From: Alphaproteobacteria bacterium
GTDB lineage: Bacteria; Pseudomonadota; Alphaproteobacteria; Sphingomonadales; Sphingomonadaceae
Assembly (NCBI GenBank): GCA_005882415.1
Contig: VBAE01000050.1
Span: 1,743 to 6,753 of the forward strand
Length of the DNA: 5,011 nt
Direction of reading: 5' to 3'
Shown here: positions 1 through 5,011 of the stretch, in pieces
How the letters are laid out: every line of letters begins with the position of its first letter
How positions within the stretch are numbered: position 1 is the stretch's first letter
Made by a program: the position numbers and the translations under genes
The notes under the pieces: model-generated
What the model saw: only the letters and a program-made list of their open reading frames with translations
Database searches by the model: none
What the model was told of the DNA's origin: nothing

Positions 1-1245
1 GACCTGGGCGACGTCGATCCCGCCGCCGCGGAAGCCGCCCTCGCAATACATGAGGTAATAGCGCCACAGGCGGTGGAAAGGTTCGTCGAAGCCGGGGGGG
101 AGCCGCCCCTCGGCCACGGCTTCGTCGTAGCGGGCCCGCCAGCGCTTCAGAGTCTCGGCATAATCGGGGCGGAAGCCGCAGCGGTCCCGCCATTCGAGGC
201 CGGCCTCCGCGGCGAGCGCCTCAAACTGCCCCTCCTCGATCAGCATTCCGCCCGGGAAGACATAGGTCTGGATGAAGTCCGCGCTCGCGGCATAAGCGTC
301 GAACAGGCTGGAGCGGATCGAGATGAGCTGGAGCGCCGCCCTGCCGCCGGGCTCCAGCACCCGCGCGATGGCGCCCAGATAGGCCGGCCAGTAACGCTGC
401 CCCACCGCCTCGACCATCTCGACGCTGGCGACGGCGTCGAAACGGCCCTCGACGTCGCGATAGTCCTGGAGACGGATCTCGATCCGGTCGCTTAGCCCCG
501 CCGCCTGCGCCCGCGCCTCGGCCCAGGCTTTCTGTTCCTCCGAGAGAGTGAGGCCGACGACCTCCACGCCGTAATCGCGCGCCGCAGTCTCCGCGAGCGC
601 CCCCCAGCCGCAACCGATCTCGAGCAGGCGCTGGCCCGGCTTCAGGTCCAGCCGGTCGAGCAGGAGGCGGACCTTGCGGGCCTGGGCGGCTTCCAGGGTT
701 TCGGATTCCGGGTGTTTGAAGACCGCACTCGAATAGGTCATGCTCTCGTCGAGCCAGGCGCGGTAGAAGTCGTTGCCGAGATCGTAGTGGAAGGCGATGT
801 TGTCCCGCGCCCGCGCTTTGGCGTTGTCGCGCAAGCGATGGGCGAGGCGGTTGGCGAGCCGGAACAGGCCCTTGGCCCGGGCGGAATCGCCCAGGCTCTC
901 GCCGTTGAGCATGAACAAAGCGAAGAGCGGCACCGGGTCCGGGCTCGACCATTCGCCCGCCGCCCAAGCCTTGTACCAGCCGACCGAGCCCGACGCCGCG
1001 AGCCGGACCAGTGCCCGCCAGCTATGGAGGTGGACGACCGGCACCGGCCCCTCCCCCCGCCCACCGAGCAGGCGCCGCGACCCATCGGGGAGGGTGGCGT
1101 CGATCGCGCCGTGCAGGAGGCCCGAGTCGATCCGGTCGAGGATCTTTGAGAAGCTCCCAGCCACCAGCCGCGCAAGCACCCCGCCGCCGGTCGCGAAGCC
1201 GCGGTCGGCGAAGACGAGGTGGGTGCCGCGGGATTGCTGGTTCAT
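1..1245 (-). CDS. CFA-synthase-family SAM-dependent lipid methyltransferase (3' end outside window)
   Basis: The frame is open for 415 codons from ATG 1245 to the left edge, with an in-frame TAG two codons upstream of that ATG, so no longer form is possible. The family transfers a methylene or methyl group from S-adenosylmethionine to double bonds of phospholipid acyl chains at the inner membrane. Visible landmarks: HYDLGNDFY (residues 153-161), MTYSSAVF (169-176), the SAM-binding loop LEIGCGWG (208-215), GLTLSEEQ (231-238), SVEMVEAVG (274-282), FPGGML (330-335) and a C-terminal YYLMYCEGGFR segment (396-406). Compared with E. coli Cfa, recalled from memory, the end matches, so only about 5-20 residues should be missing. 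The bicarbonate-site Cys139 and His266 of E. coli appear as Ser173 and Gln306, while Glu279 and Tyr362 are kept. It therefore belongs to the CFA-like group and may not make cyclopropanes; a UfaM-like methylation is an alternative. No clear Shine-Dalgarno precedes the ATG. It lies 131 bp after the lipoprotein gene. Confidence 0.93.
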   Translation of the reverse strand, partial: MNQQSRGTHLVFADRGFATGGGVLARLVAGSFSKILDRIDSGLLHGAIDATLPDGSRRLLGGRGEGPVPVVHLHSWRALVRLAASGSVGWYKAWAAGEWSSPDPVPLFALFMLNGESLGDSARAKGLFRLANRLAHRLRDNAKARARDNIAFHYDLGNDFYRAWLDESMTYSSAVFKHPESETLEAAQARKVRLLLDRLDLKPGQRLLEIGCGWGALAETAARDYGVEVVGLTLSEEQKAWAEARAQAAGLSDRIEIRLQDYRDVEGRFDAVASVEMVEAVGQRYWPAYLGAIARVLEPGGRAALQLISIRSSLFDAYAASADFIQTYVFPGGMLIEEGQFEALAAEAGLEWRDRCGFRPDYAETLKRWRARYDEAVAEGRLPPGFDEPFHRLWRYYLMYCEGGFRGGGIDVAQV

Positions 1246-1376
1246 GGCGCGCTAGGTGGCGCGGTTGGAGACGGGACGCAAGACGGCGGGAAGCGTCATG
1301 CCGGACTTGCATCGCACCCGCCCCGTCGTCGGGCATGCGACCCATCTGCTCTCCACCTCGCTCGCGGGCCCGGCGC
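1246..1376 (-). other. Intergenic leader of the CFA-like gene with imperfect stem-loop
   Basis: This 131-bp gap separates the small lipoprotein gene from the CFA-like gene and is the longest non-coding stretch in the window. At 1309-1338 the minus strand can fold as GCAT plus GCCCG pairing with CGGGT plus ATGC, with a three-base bulge and a nine-base loop. No T-run follows it, so a classical intrinsic terminator is not supported. I found no convincing -35/-10 pair or ribosome binding site. The gap is long enough to hold a separate promoter for the methyltransferase gene. Confidence 0.3.
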
Positions 1377-1682
1377 TCAGTCGAGGAGCGGTTGGGCGCC
1401 GTTCCCCTGGACCGAAACGATGTCGAAGCCGGCGCGCTGGAGCATGAAGACGGTCCCTCCGACGCAGCGATAGGGGGTGCCGGGTGCGGCATCGACGACC
1501 AGGCGACGGGTCTTCGCGCGAAGGGTTTGGAGGCGGGGGCCGGTAAGTTCGTCCGGTGCGTAGGCTGCGCCGTCGACATGCACCCGGCACGCGTCGCCTT
1601 CGGTCACTGCGCGGACGATCAGGGGCGGCTGGGCGGCGCAGGCGGCCAAGACCAAGGCGAGCAGGATGGGCAGGGGGCGCAT
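1377..1682 (-). CDS. Small putative lipoprotein resembling the ExbD/TolR periplasmic domain
   Basis: Predicted 101-residue protein. The N-terminus MRPLPILLALVLAAC is a short signal peptide ending in a lipobox-like LAAC, with Cys15 as the candidate lipidated residue, which would place it in the periplasm on a membrane. The mature part has the pattern of the periplasmic domain of ExbD/TolR: a beta strand and VDG turn (CRVHVDGAAYAPDEL, 32-46), a helix (about 48-58), a strand LVVDA (61-65), PYRCVGG (70-76), and a helix then strand ending AGFDIVSV (84-91). It lacks the ExbD transmembrane anchor with its conserved Asp, and no ExbB partner is present, so a proton-driven motor role is not supported. 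I chose ATG 1682 because GAGG lies 8 nt upstream and the signal peptide begins there. ATG 1718 in the same frame would add 12 residues but has its purine run directly against the start codon. It follows the four-helix membrane protein gene by 43 bp, probably in the same transcript. Fold assignment is by eye only. Confidence 0.72.
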   Translation of the reverse strand: MRPLPILLALVLAACAAQPPLIVRAVTEGDACRVHVDGAAYAPDELTGPRLQTLRAKTRRLVVDAAPGTPYRCVGGTVFMLQRAGFDIVSVQGNGAQPLLD

Positions 1683-1725
1683 GAGGCGAGCCTCGCACAG
1701 GCGAAGCCCGCTTGCCATCCCTCCG

Positions 1726-2307
1726 CTACTCCGCCTTCACCGCGTTCAGCCGTTCGATCTGGAGCTGCGCCTTCAAGGCGGCGCGGGAGAAAGCGAGGAG
1801 GACGGCGGTCCAGAAGCAGATGCCTACCACGACGAAGACGAGGAGCAGGCGCATGTTCTCCGGCGGCGCCTCGCCGGTCTGGATCCGGTGGAGCATGATG
1901 GCGAGCTCCCAGGCGAAGGGGACCAGGAAGGGCATCATGTACCATAGCCAGGCGCGGGAAAGGCCGTGGGCCTGGCGCTCCAGCTGCTCCCGATGGAAAT
2001 CGAGCGCCGGGCGCGCGGCCATGTCGGCGGGAAGGCTGCGCGCGGTGATGCGTTGGTTCACCTGCCACAGGACGAGCAGGTGCGCGGCAACCATGAGCAG
2101 CATGGGATAGCGCATGGCCGGGAAGGCGCCGCGCGCGACCAGCCAGAGCGAGACGGCGATGCTGAAGGCCGAGTAAGCGTAAAGGGCGATATTGCGCGTG
2201 CGGGTGCCCGCCTGCAATCGGTCGGCGCGGACTCGGACTTCGGCGATATTGCTCATCTCATTCTCCTCCGATTCTTGGGTTTTCCAGACGGTCTTCGGGT
2301 CGGTCAT
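1726..2307 (-). CDS. Four-helix membrane protein encoded with the ECF sigma factor (putative anti-sigma/sensor)
   Basis: Predicted 193-residue inner-membrane protein. A charged N-terminal segment of about 39 residues (VWKTQ at 7-11, acidic run ESEENE at 12-17, then an Arg-rich stretch with EVRVRADRLQ at 23-32) is followed by hydrophobic helices at about 40-57, 68-84, 119-138 and 153-174, and a short basic/amphipathic tail. No zinc anti-sigma (HxxxCxxC) or RskA-like domain is visible. The ATG overlaps the sigma stop codon as ATGA and has AGGGAG 7 nt upstream, so translation is probably coupled. I recall uncharacterised membrane proteins beginning with a W-x-x-Q and M-S-x-x-E pattern encoded beside ECF sigma factors, which supports the long start and a partner role, but this is memory and not a search result. 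A second in-frame ATG at 2256 also has a strong Shine-Dalgarno. The regulatory function is inferred from context alone; the molecular activity is unknown. Confidence 0.88.
   Translation of the reverse strand: MTDPKTVWKTQESEENEMSNIAEVRVRADRLQAGTRTRNIALYAYSAFSIAVSLWLVARGAFPAMRYPMLLMVAAHLLVLWQVNQRITARSLPADMAARPALDFHREQLERQAHGLSRAWLWYMMPFLVPFAWELAIMLHRIQTGEAPPENMRLLLVFVVVGICFWTAVLLAFSRAALKAQLQIERLNAVKAE
2262..2269 (-). promoter_or_regulatory. Internal ribosome binding site for a possible second start (ATG 2256)
   Basis: On the minus strand GGAGGAGA ends a few bases before an in-frame ATG at 2256-2254; the GGAGGA core lies 7 nt from it. This would start the membrane protein at residue 18 (MSNIAEV), giving 176 residues without the VWKTQ and acidic segment. 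The same bases also encode Ser-Glu-Glu of the long form, so the match may be coincidental. Confidence 0.4.
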
Positions 2308-2807
2308 GCGCCGTCTCCCTGATGGAATTGGCTCGAGAGTAGCTGCTTGATGCGGTGGATCCTTGTGGCGACGGCGCCCGGCGAAAGGCCGGTGATCTCG
2401 GCGATCGAGGCTGCGTCCTGGTCTTCCAGATAGAGCAGCATCACCTGGTCGTCGGGCGGGGCGAGGCGCCGGATCAGGGTCTGCAGGCGGGCGAGCACAT
2501 GGGCATTGCCGGCGGCGCCTTCGGGATCGTCGGGCGCGGGGATGTCGGCCAGTTCCTCAAGGCTGACCAGCCGCGCCTTGCGCCGCCTGAGGCGCGCCGA
2601 GATCGCCGTGTTGTGCGCGACCCGATAGACCCAGGTGCGGAGCGAGCATTGGCCGGCATAGAGCGCGAAGCTCCGCCACAAAGCGAGGTAGACGTCCTGC
2701 AGGAGGTCGCGGCGCTGGTCGGGATCCGGCTCATAGGTCCGCGCCAGGCGGACCAGGGCCGGGCCGAACTCGGCGATCGCGCTCAGATATTGCTCGTCCT
2801 GACTCAT
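2304..2807 (-). CDS. ECF-family RNA polymerase sigma factor
   Basis: Predicted 167-residue sigma-70 factor of the extracytoplasmic-function type, which directs RNA polymerase to a small regulon in response to an envelope or stress signal. Region 2 spans about residues 13-80, with DLLQDVYLALWRSF (34-47), the typical core-binding and -10 segment, then SLRTWVYRVAHNTA (55-68). Region 4 spans about 107-158, with LAPPDDQVMLLYLEDQ (115-130) and the helix-turn-helix around IAEITGLSPGAVATRIHRIKQLL (135-157). There is no region 3 and no C-terminal extension, as expected for a minimal ECF factor. ATG 2807 is preceded by AGAAGGGG with 5 nt spacing. The stop overlaps the start of the membrane protein gene by 4 bp, indicating coupled translation of the two. 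The 80 bp upstream contain a possible autoregulated promoter. I cannot assign an ECF subgroup; the absence of a recognisable zinc anti-sigma neighbour argues against the RpoE-ChrR arrangement. Confidence 0.96.
   Translation of the reverse strand: MSQDEQYLSAIAEFGPALVRLARTYEPDPDQRRDLLQDVYLALWRSFALYAGQCSLRTWVYRVAHNTAISARLRRRKARLVSLEELADIPAPDDPEGAAGNAHVLARLQTLIRRLAPPDDQVMLLYLEDQDAASIAEITGLSPGAVATRIHRIKQLLSSQFHQGDGA
2315..2320 (-). promoter_or_regulatory. Ribosome binding site for the membrane protein gene, inside the sigma gene
   Basis: AGGGAG on the minus strand lies 7 nt upstream of the ATG at 2307, within the last codons of the sigma factor gene. Together with the ATGA stop/start overlap it supports translational coupling and decides for the 193-residue start. 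Confidence 0.65.
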
Positions 2808-2812
2808 CCACG

Positions 2813-2820
2813 CCCCTTCT
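2813..2820 (-). promoter_or_regulatory. Ribosome binding site of the sigma factor gene
   Basis: AGAAGGGG on the minus strand ends 5 nt before ATG 2807 and supports that start. It also agrees with the family, since the first helix of region 2 begins about 10 residues into the protein. Confidence 0.6.
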
Positions 2821-2827
2821 CAAGGCA

Positions 2828-2857
2828 GGTAGTCGCATCCGGGGGAGGTTTCTTACC
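2828..2857 (-). promoter_or_regulatory. Candidate ECF-type promoter upstream of the sigma gene
   Basis: On the minus strand GGTAAGAAACC (2857-2847) is followed by CGACTACC (2835-2828), which ends 20 bp before the sigma ATG. The AAAC core resembles the AAC of ECF -35 elements and CGACTA resembles CGTC-type -10 elements. The gap is 12 bp counted from AAAC, or 16 bp counted from GGTAAG, whereas typical ECF promoters have about 16 bp between the two elements. The outer GGTA and TACC also form a small inverted repeat, so an operator is an alternative. ECF factors often drive their own promoter, which is the main reason to flag it. Confidence 0.35.
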
Positions 2858-2863
2858 GGAAGG

Positions 2864-2880
2864 GGGCACCGAAGGCGCCC
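2864..2880 (-). terminator. Hairpin after the DUF3617-like gene, possible terminator
   Basis: Starting 7 bp after the stop codon at 2888, the minus strand reads GGGCGCCTTCGGTGCCC, a six-base-pair stem (one G-U pair) with a CTTCG loop. What follows is CCTTCC rather than a T-run, so intrinsic termination would be weak. The position, between one gene's stop and the next gene's candidate promoter, fits a boundary between transcription units. Confidence 0.4.
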
Positions 2881-2887
2881 GCTCCCC

Positions 2888-3292
2888 TCAGCAGGGGCCG
2901 GTGCGGGTCGCCTCGATGCGGTAGGAGAAGGGGTGGCTTTTGACGTAGCCCTGGGTGTCGATCCGCGCTGAGCGGGGCGTTTCGACCTTCAAGGTCGTCT
3001 GGCTGAAGCCGCGGCCGTCGCAGGCATAGTGGACGGTGGCGCTTCGGCTGTCGCTGCTAACCACGCTCTGCTTGCAGCCGGGGCCGGCATGTTCGAGGCG
3101 GAGCAGCACCCGTGCGTCGCCGAGGCAGATCGCGCGCGGAGGAGTGTCGCCGTCGAGCGCGCGCAGCATCCAGCGGCCGCGCTGGAGCTGGGCCAGAGCG
3201 GGGAGTTCGCCGGTGGCGGGCGACTGCGCGGGTATCAAGAGCCCCATCGCAGCAGCCACCCCCATGGCTGCGTTGCGTATGAATCTGGTCAT
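2888..3292 (-). CDS. Secreted small protein, DUF3617-like
   Basis: Predicted 134-residue exported protein of unknown function. The N-terminus MTRFIRNAAMGVAAAMGLL is a clear Sec signal peptide with basic residues and then a hydrophobic core; cleavage is likely around residues 22-27. The mature part begins with LQRGRWMLRA (36-45), like the GxW start of DUF3617 domains. It contains four cysteines (56, 73, 91, 134) that could form two disulfides in the periplasm, including ICLGDA (55-60) and a terminal RTGPC. The DUF3617 match is by pattern from memory: an early tryptophan, paired cysteines, and a C-terminal R-x-G-x-C. I chose ATG 3292 because the signal peptide starts there; the frame extends to 3454, but that part overlaps hslO and is Ser/Arg-rich shadow sequence. 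The ribosome binding site is weak. The gene starts 58 bp after the hslO stop and may be read from the same transcript. Confidence 0.85.
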   Translation of the reverse strand: MTRFIRNAAMGVAAAMGLLIPAQSPATGELPALAQLQRGRWMLRALDGDTPPRAICLGDARVLLRLEHAGPGCKQSVVSSDSRSATVHYACDGRGFSQTTLKVETPRSARIDTQGYVKSHPFSYRIEATRTGPC

Positions 3293-3350
3293 TGCGGGTC
3301 CGTGACTAGCGCAAACCCGGCCGAAAAGCGAGTGGCGGGAGCGCGGGCTT

Positions 3351-4277
3351 CTACTGGGCGGGCCGGTCGAGATCGTGGAGCGAGACCGGGAATATACGGG
3401 AGCAGAATTCGCAGTCGACGCTGATAAAGCCGTCCTCGTCGACCATGTCGGCACGCTCGTCCGCCCCGAAGCGGGAGAGGATGTCGCGGATATAGTCGAA
3501 ATTGCAGCGGCAGCCCTTGGCGAGCTGGACGGCGTGAAGAACCCGCGTCTCCTCCTCGTGGAACAGGCGCCAAAGCGCCCCCTCCAAAGGGAGTTCGCTG
3601 TCGGTCAGCTCATGGCCCTTGATGGTCTCGGCGAGGATGCGGACATGCTCCCATTCCGGATCGTCGAGCCGGGTATGGAGCCGATCCCGCCCCTCCTCGC
3701 CCTCGGGCAGATGCTGGACGAGAATCCCGCCGGCGATGTGGCCGGTGTCGTTGACCGCGAGGCGAACGATGCTCGGAAGCTGCTCGGATTGTACGAAATA
3801 ATTCTGCGCGGCCTCGGCGAGCGAACTCCCTTCCAGGGGCACGATGCCCTGGTAGCGTTCCTCGGCCACCGGATGGTCGAAGGTGATGGCGAGATAGCCC
3901 TTGCCGAACAAAGCGGCGAGGTCGCGGTGGCTCGGGACGGTGGAGAGGCGCTCTTTGTCGAAGCGGACATAGCCGCGAAGCTCGCCGGCGCGATAATCGA
4001 CGACGAGCAGGTCGATGATCCCGCTCTCGGTCTGCGCCTGGATGGTGAGCTGGCCCTCATCCTCCTTGAGCAGCGAGCCGAGCAGCGCCGCGAGCACCAG
4101 CGCCTCGGACAGGATCCGGGCGATGGGCGCCGGATAATCGTGGGCGGAGAGGATGAGGTCAAGCAGCGGGCCCAGGCGAACGATCCGCCCGCGGGCGTTG
4201 CGCCCCGGGATGGTGAAGCCGACCGCCTGGTCGAGATTGGCCGCGCCCTGCGCGGTTTGGGCATAAGAAAGCGTCAT
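3351..4277 (-). CDS. hslO: Hsp33 family redox-regulated molecular chaperone
   Basis: Predicted 308-residue cytoplasmic holdase, near the usual family length of about 290-300. Hsp33 is inactive while its C-terminal cysteines hold zinc; oxidation together with unfolding releases the zinc and exposes surfaces that bind aggregating proteins. The N-terminal substrate-binding domain is recognisable from RGRIVRLGPLLDLIL (29-43), SEALVLAALLGSLLK (57-71) and GQLTIQAQTE (75-84), with FGKGYLAITFD (124-134) and YQGIVPL (142-148) further on. The redox domain has the full zinc motif CRC (Cys256, Cys258) and CEFC (Cys289, Cys292), with 30 residues between the pairs. ATG 4277 was chosen because upstream codons overlap argD in another frame and do not look like protein; no good Shine-Dalgarno is visible. 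It begins 37 bp after the argD stop, so co-transcription with argD is likely. Identification is firm. Confidence 0.97.
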   Translation of the reverse strand: MTLSYAQTAQGAANLDQAVGFTIPGRNARGRIVRLGPLLDLILSAHDYPAPIARILSEALVLAALLGSLLKEDEGQLTIQAQTESGIIDLLVVDYRAGELRGYVRFDKERLSTVPSHRDLAALFGKGYLAITFDHPVAEERYQGIVPLEGSSLAEAAQNYFVQSEQLPSIVRLAVNDTGHIAGGILVQHLPEGEEGRDRLHTRLDDPEWEHVRILAETIKGHELTDSELPLEGALWRLFHEEETRVLHAVQLAKGCRCNFDYIRDILSRFGADERADMVDEDGFISVDCEFCSRIFPVSLHDLDRPAQ

Positions 4278-4314
4278 GGCCGCGATGTGGCTAGGGTAGG
4301 CAAGAGGTTCAAGC

Positions 4315-5011
4315 TCAGGCGGCTTGCGGCACCTCATAGTGGCGCGCCGCCTCCGAGAGGCGTTCGACGAACTCCGTGATGTGCGATTCCTCGATGGTGA
4401 GCGGCGGGAGGACCCGCATGACATTGTCGCCGGCGGCCACGGTCAGCAGGCCGTGGTCTCGCAAATAGGTGACGAAGGCGCGGCTGTCGGTCTTCATCTT
4501 GACGCCGAGCATCAGCCCCAGGCCGCGGACGCTTTCGAAGAGGTGGTCGTGGTTGGGGATCATCTGTTCCAAAGCGCCGCGGAGCCGCTCGCCGGTCGAG
4601 CGGACCTGCTCCAGGAAACCCGGCTCGAGGATGACGTCGAACACCGCCTGACCGGCGGCCATGGCGAGCGGGTTGCCGCCATAGGTGGAGCCGTGGGTGC
4701 CGATCACCATGCCCGCCGCGGCCTTCTCGGTGGCGAGGCAGGCGCCCATCGGGAAGCCGCCGCCAATGCCCTTGGCCGAGGCGAGGATGTCCGGCTCGAT
4801 GCCGTAATGCTCGTAGGCGTAGAGGCGGCCGGTGCGGGCGACTCCGCACTGGACCTCGTCGAGGACCAGCATCAGGTCGCGCTCGTCGCAGATGGCGCGG
4901 AGGCCCTGCATGAATTCCGTGCTTGCCGGGCGGATGCCGCCCTCCCCCTGCACCGGCTCGACGAGGAAGCCGGCGGTGTTGTCGTCGACGGCCGCCAATG
5001 CCGCATCGAGA
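4315..5011 (-). CDS. argD: Acetylornithine aminotransferase (5' part outside window)
   Basis: The visible 231 residues are the C-terminal part, about 60 percent, of a class-III PLP-dependent aminotransferase. It matches ArgD, which converts N-acetylglutamate semialdehyde with glutamate to N-acetylornithine in arginine synthesis and often also serves as succinyldiaminopimelate aminotransferase in lysine synthesis. Visible landmarks: EPVQGEGG, LDEVQCGVARTG (the Asp contacts the PLP ring nitrogen), SAKGIGGGFPMGA with the Schiff-base lysine encoded at 4771-4773, and HGSTYGGNPLA. The C-terminal domain ends with DNVMRVLPPLTI and a helix before the stop at 4315. The frame stays open through the right edge; a TTG at 4998 is an internal leucine and not a start. 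The related enzymes AstC, GabT and RocD share these motifs, but the short, compact C-terminal domain and the hslO neighbour favour ArgD. The stop is 37 bp before hslO, with no terminator between them. Confidence 0.93.
   Translation of the reverse strand, partial: LDAALAAVDDNTAGFLVEPVQGEGGIRPASTEFMQGLRAICDERDLMLVLDEVQCGVARTGRLYAYEHYGIEPDILASAKGIGGGFPMGACLATEKAAAGMVIGTHGSTYGGNPLAMAAGQAVFDVILEPGFLEQVRSTGERLRGALEQMIPNHDHLFESVRGLGLMLGVKMKTDSRAFVTYLRDHGLLTVAAGDNVMRVLPPLTIEESHITEFVERLSEAARHYEVPQAA

Noticed and set aside
221..967. 248-codon open frame on the minus strand
   Set aside because: It is out of frame within the CFA-like gene, which has an uninterrupted 415-codon frame with all family motifs; no frameshift is needed to explain the region.
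1309..1338. Stem-loop in the gap before the CFA-like gene as a terminator or riboswitch
   Set aside because: The stem is bulged and no T-run follows; no known riboswitch consensus was recognised. It is noted within the intergenic feature only.
1011..1898. 295-codon open frame on the plus strand
   Set aside because: Its product is dominated by Arg, Ala, Gly and Pro and it runs across three minus-strand genes and their gaps; a typical GC-rich shadow frame.
2888..3454. Longer start for the DUF3617-like protein
   Set aside because: The extra 54 residues are Ser/Arg/Pro-rich, overlap the hslO 3' end in another frame, and would bury the signal peptide that begins at ATG 3292.
3375..4379. 334-codon open frame on the plus strand
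   Set aside because: It lies antisense to hslO, whose motifs and zinc cysteines are unmistakable. The frame is a mirror of hslO codons in GC-rich DNA, and its product has no recognisable domain.
3351..4424. Longer start for hslO inside argD
   Set aside because: The additional 49 residues are Arg/Ser-rich shadow of argD codons; the Hsp33 family starts close to ATG 4277.
1..5011. CRISPR array, insertion sequence, tRNA or integration site
   Set aside because: No repeated units with spacers, no transposase-like frame with terminal inverted repeats, and no tRNA-like arm pattern was seen on either strand; genes are tightly packed with uniform base composition.

Overview
The window is GC-rich (about two thirds G+C by eye), densely coded, and all seven genes I can support lie on the minus strand, so transcription runs from right to left. 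Codon use, the argD/hslO neighbourhood and the style of the CFA-like methyltransferase suggest an alphaproteobacterium, most likely a sphingomonad. That placement is a judgement from memory of related proteins and was not tested by any search.

Right part (5011 to 3351): the C-terminal part of the PLP enzyme acetylornithine aminotransferase (argD, cut by the right edge), then 37 bp later the redox-activated chaperone Hsp33 (hslO). This is ordinary housekeeping DNA, though argF, which I remember as often lying between these two genes in alphaproteobacteria, is absent.

Middle (3292 to 2888): a small secreted four-cysteine protein resembling the DUF3617 family. It is followed by an 80-bp gap that holds a possible terminator hairpin and a possible promoter for the next gene.

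Left part (2807 to 1): a short ECF sigma factor whose stop overlaps by 4 bp the start of a four-helix membrane protein of unknown function. Then comes a small lipoprotein-like protein resembling the periplasmic domain of ExbD/TolR, and after a 131-bp gap a CFA-synthase-family lipid methyltransferase that runs off the left edge a few residues short of its expected end. The most interesting reading is that the sigma factor and the membrane protein form a sensor/regulator pair with no recognisable anti-sigma domain, controlling envelope functions that may include the lipoprotein and the lipid methyltransferase. The coupling of sigma and membrane protein is seen directly; the regulatory link to the other two genes is inference.

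No tRNA, rRNA, CRISPR array, insertion sequence or integration site was seen. No stretch longer than about 130 bp lacks a gene.
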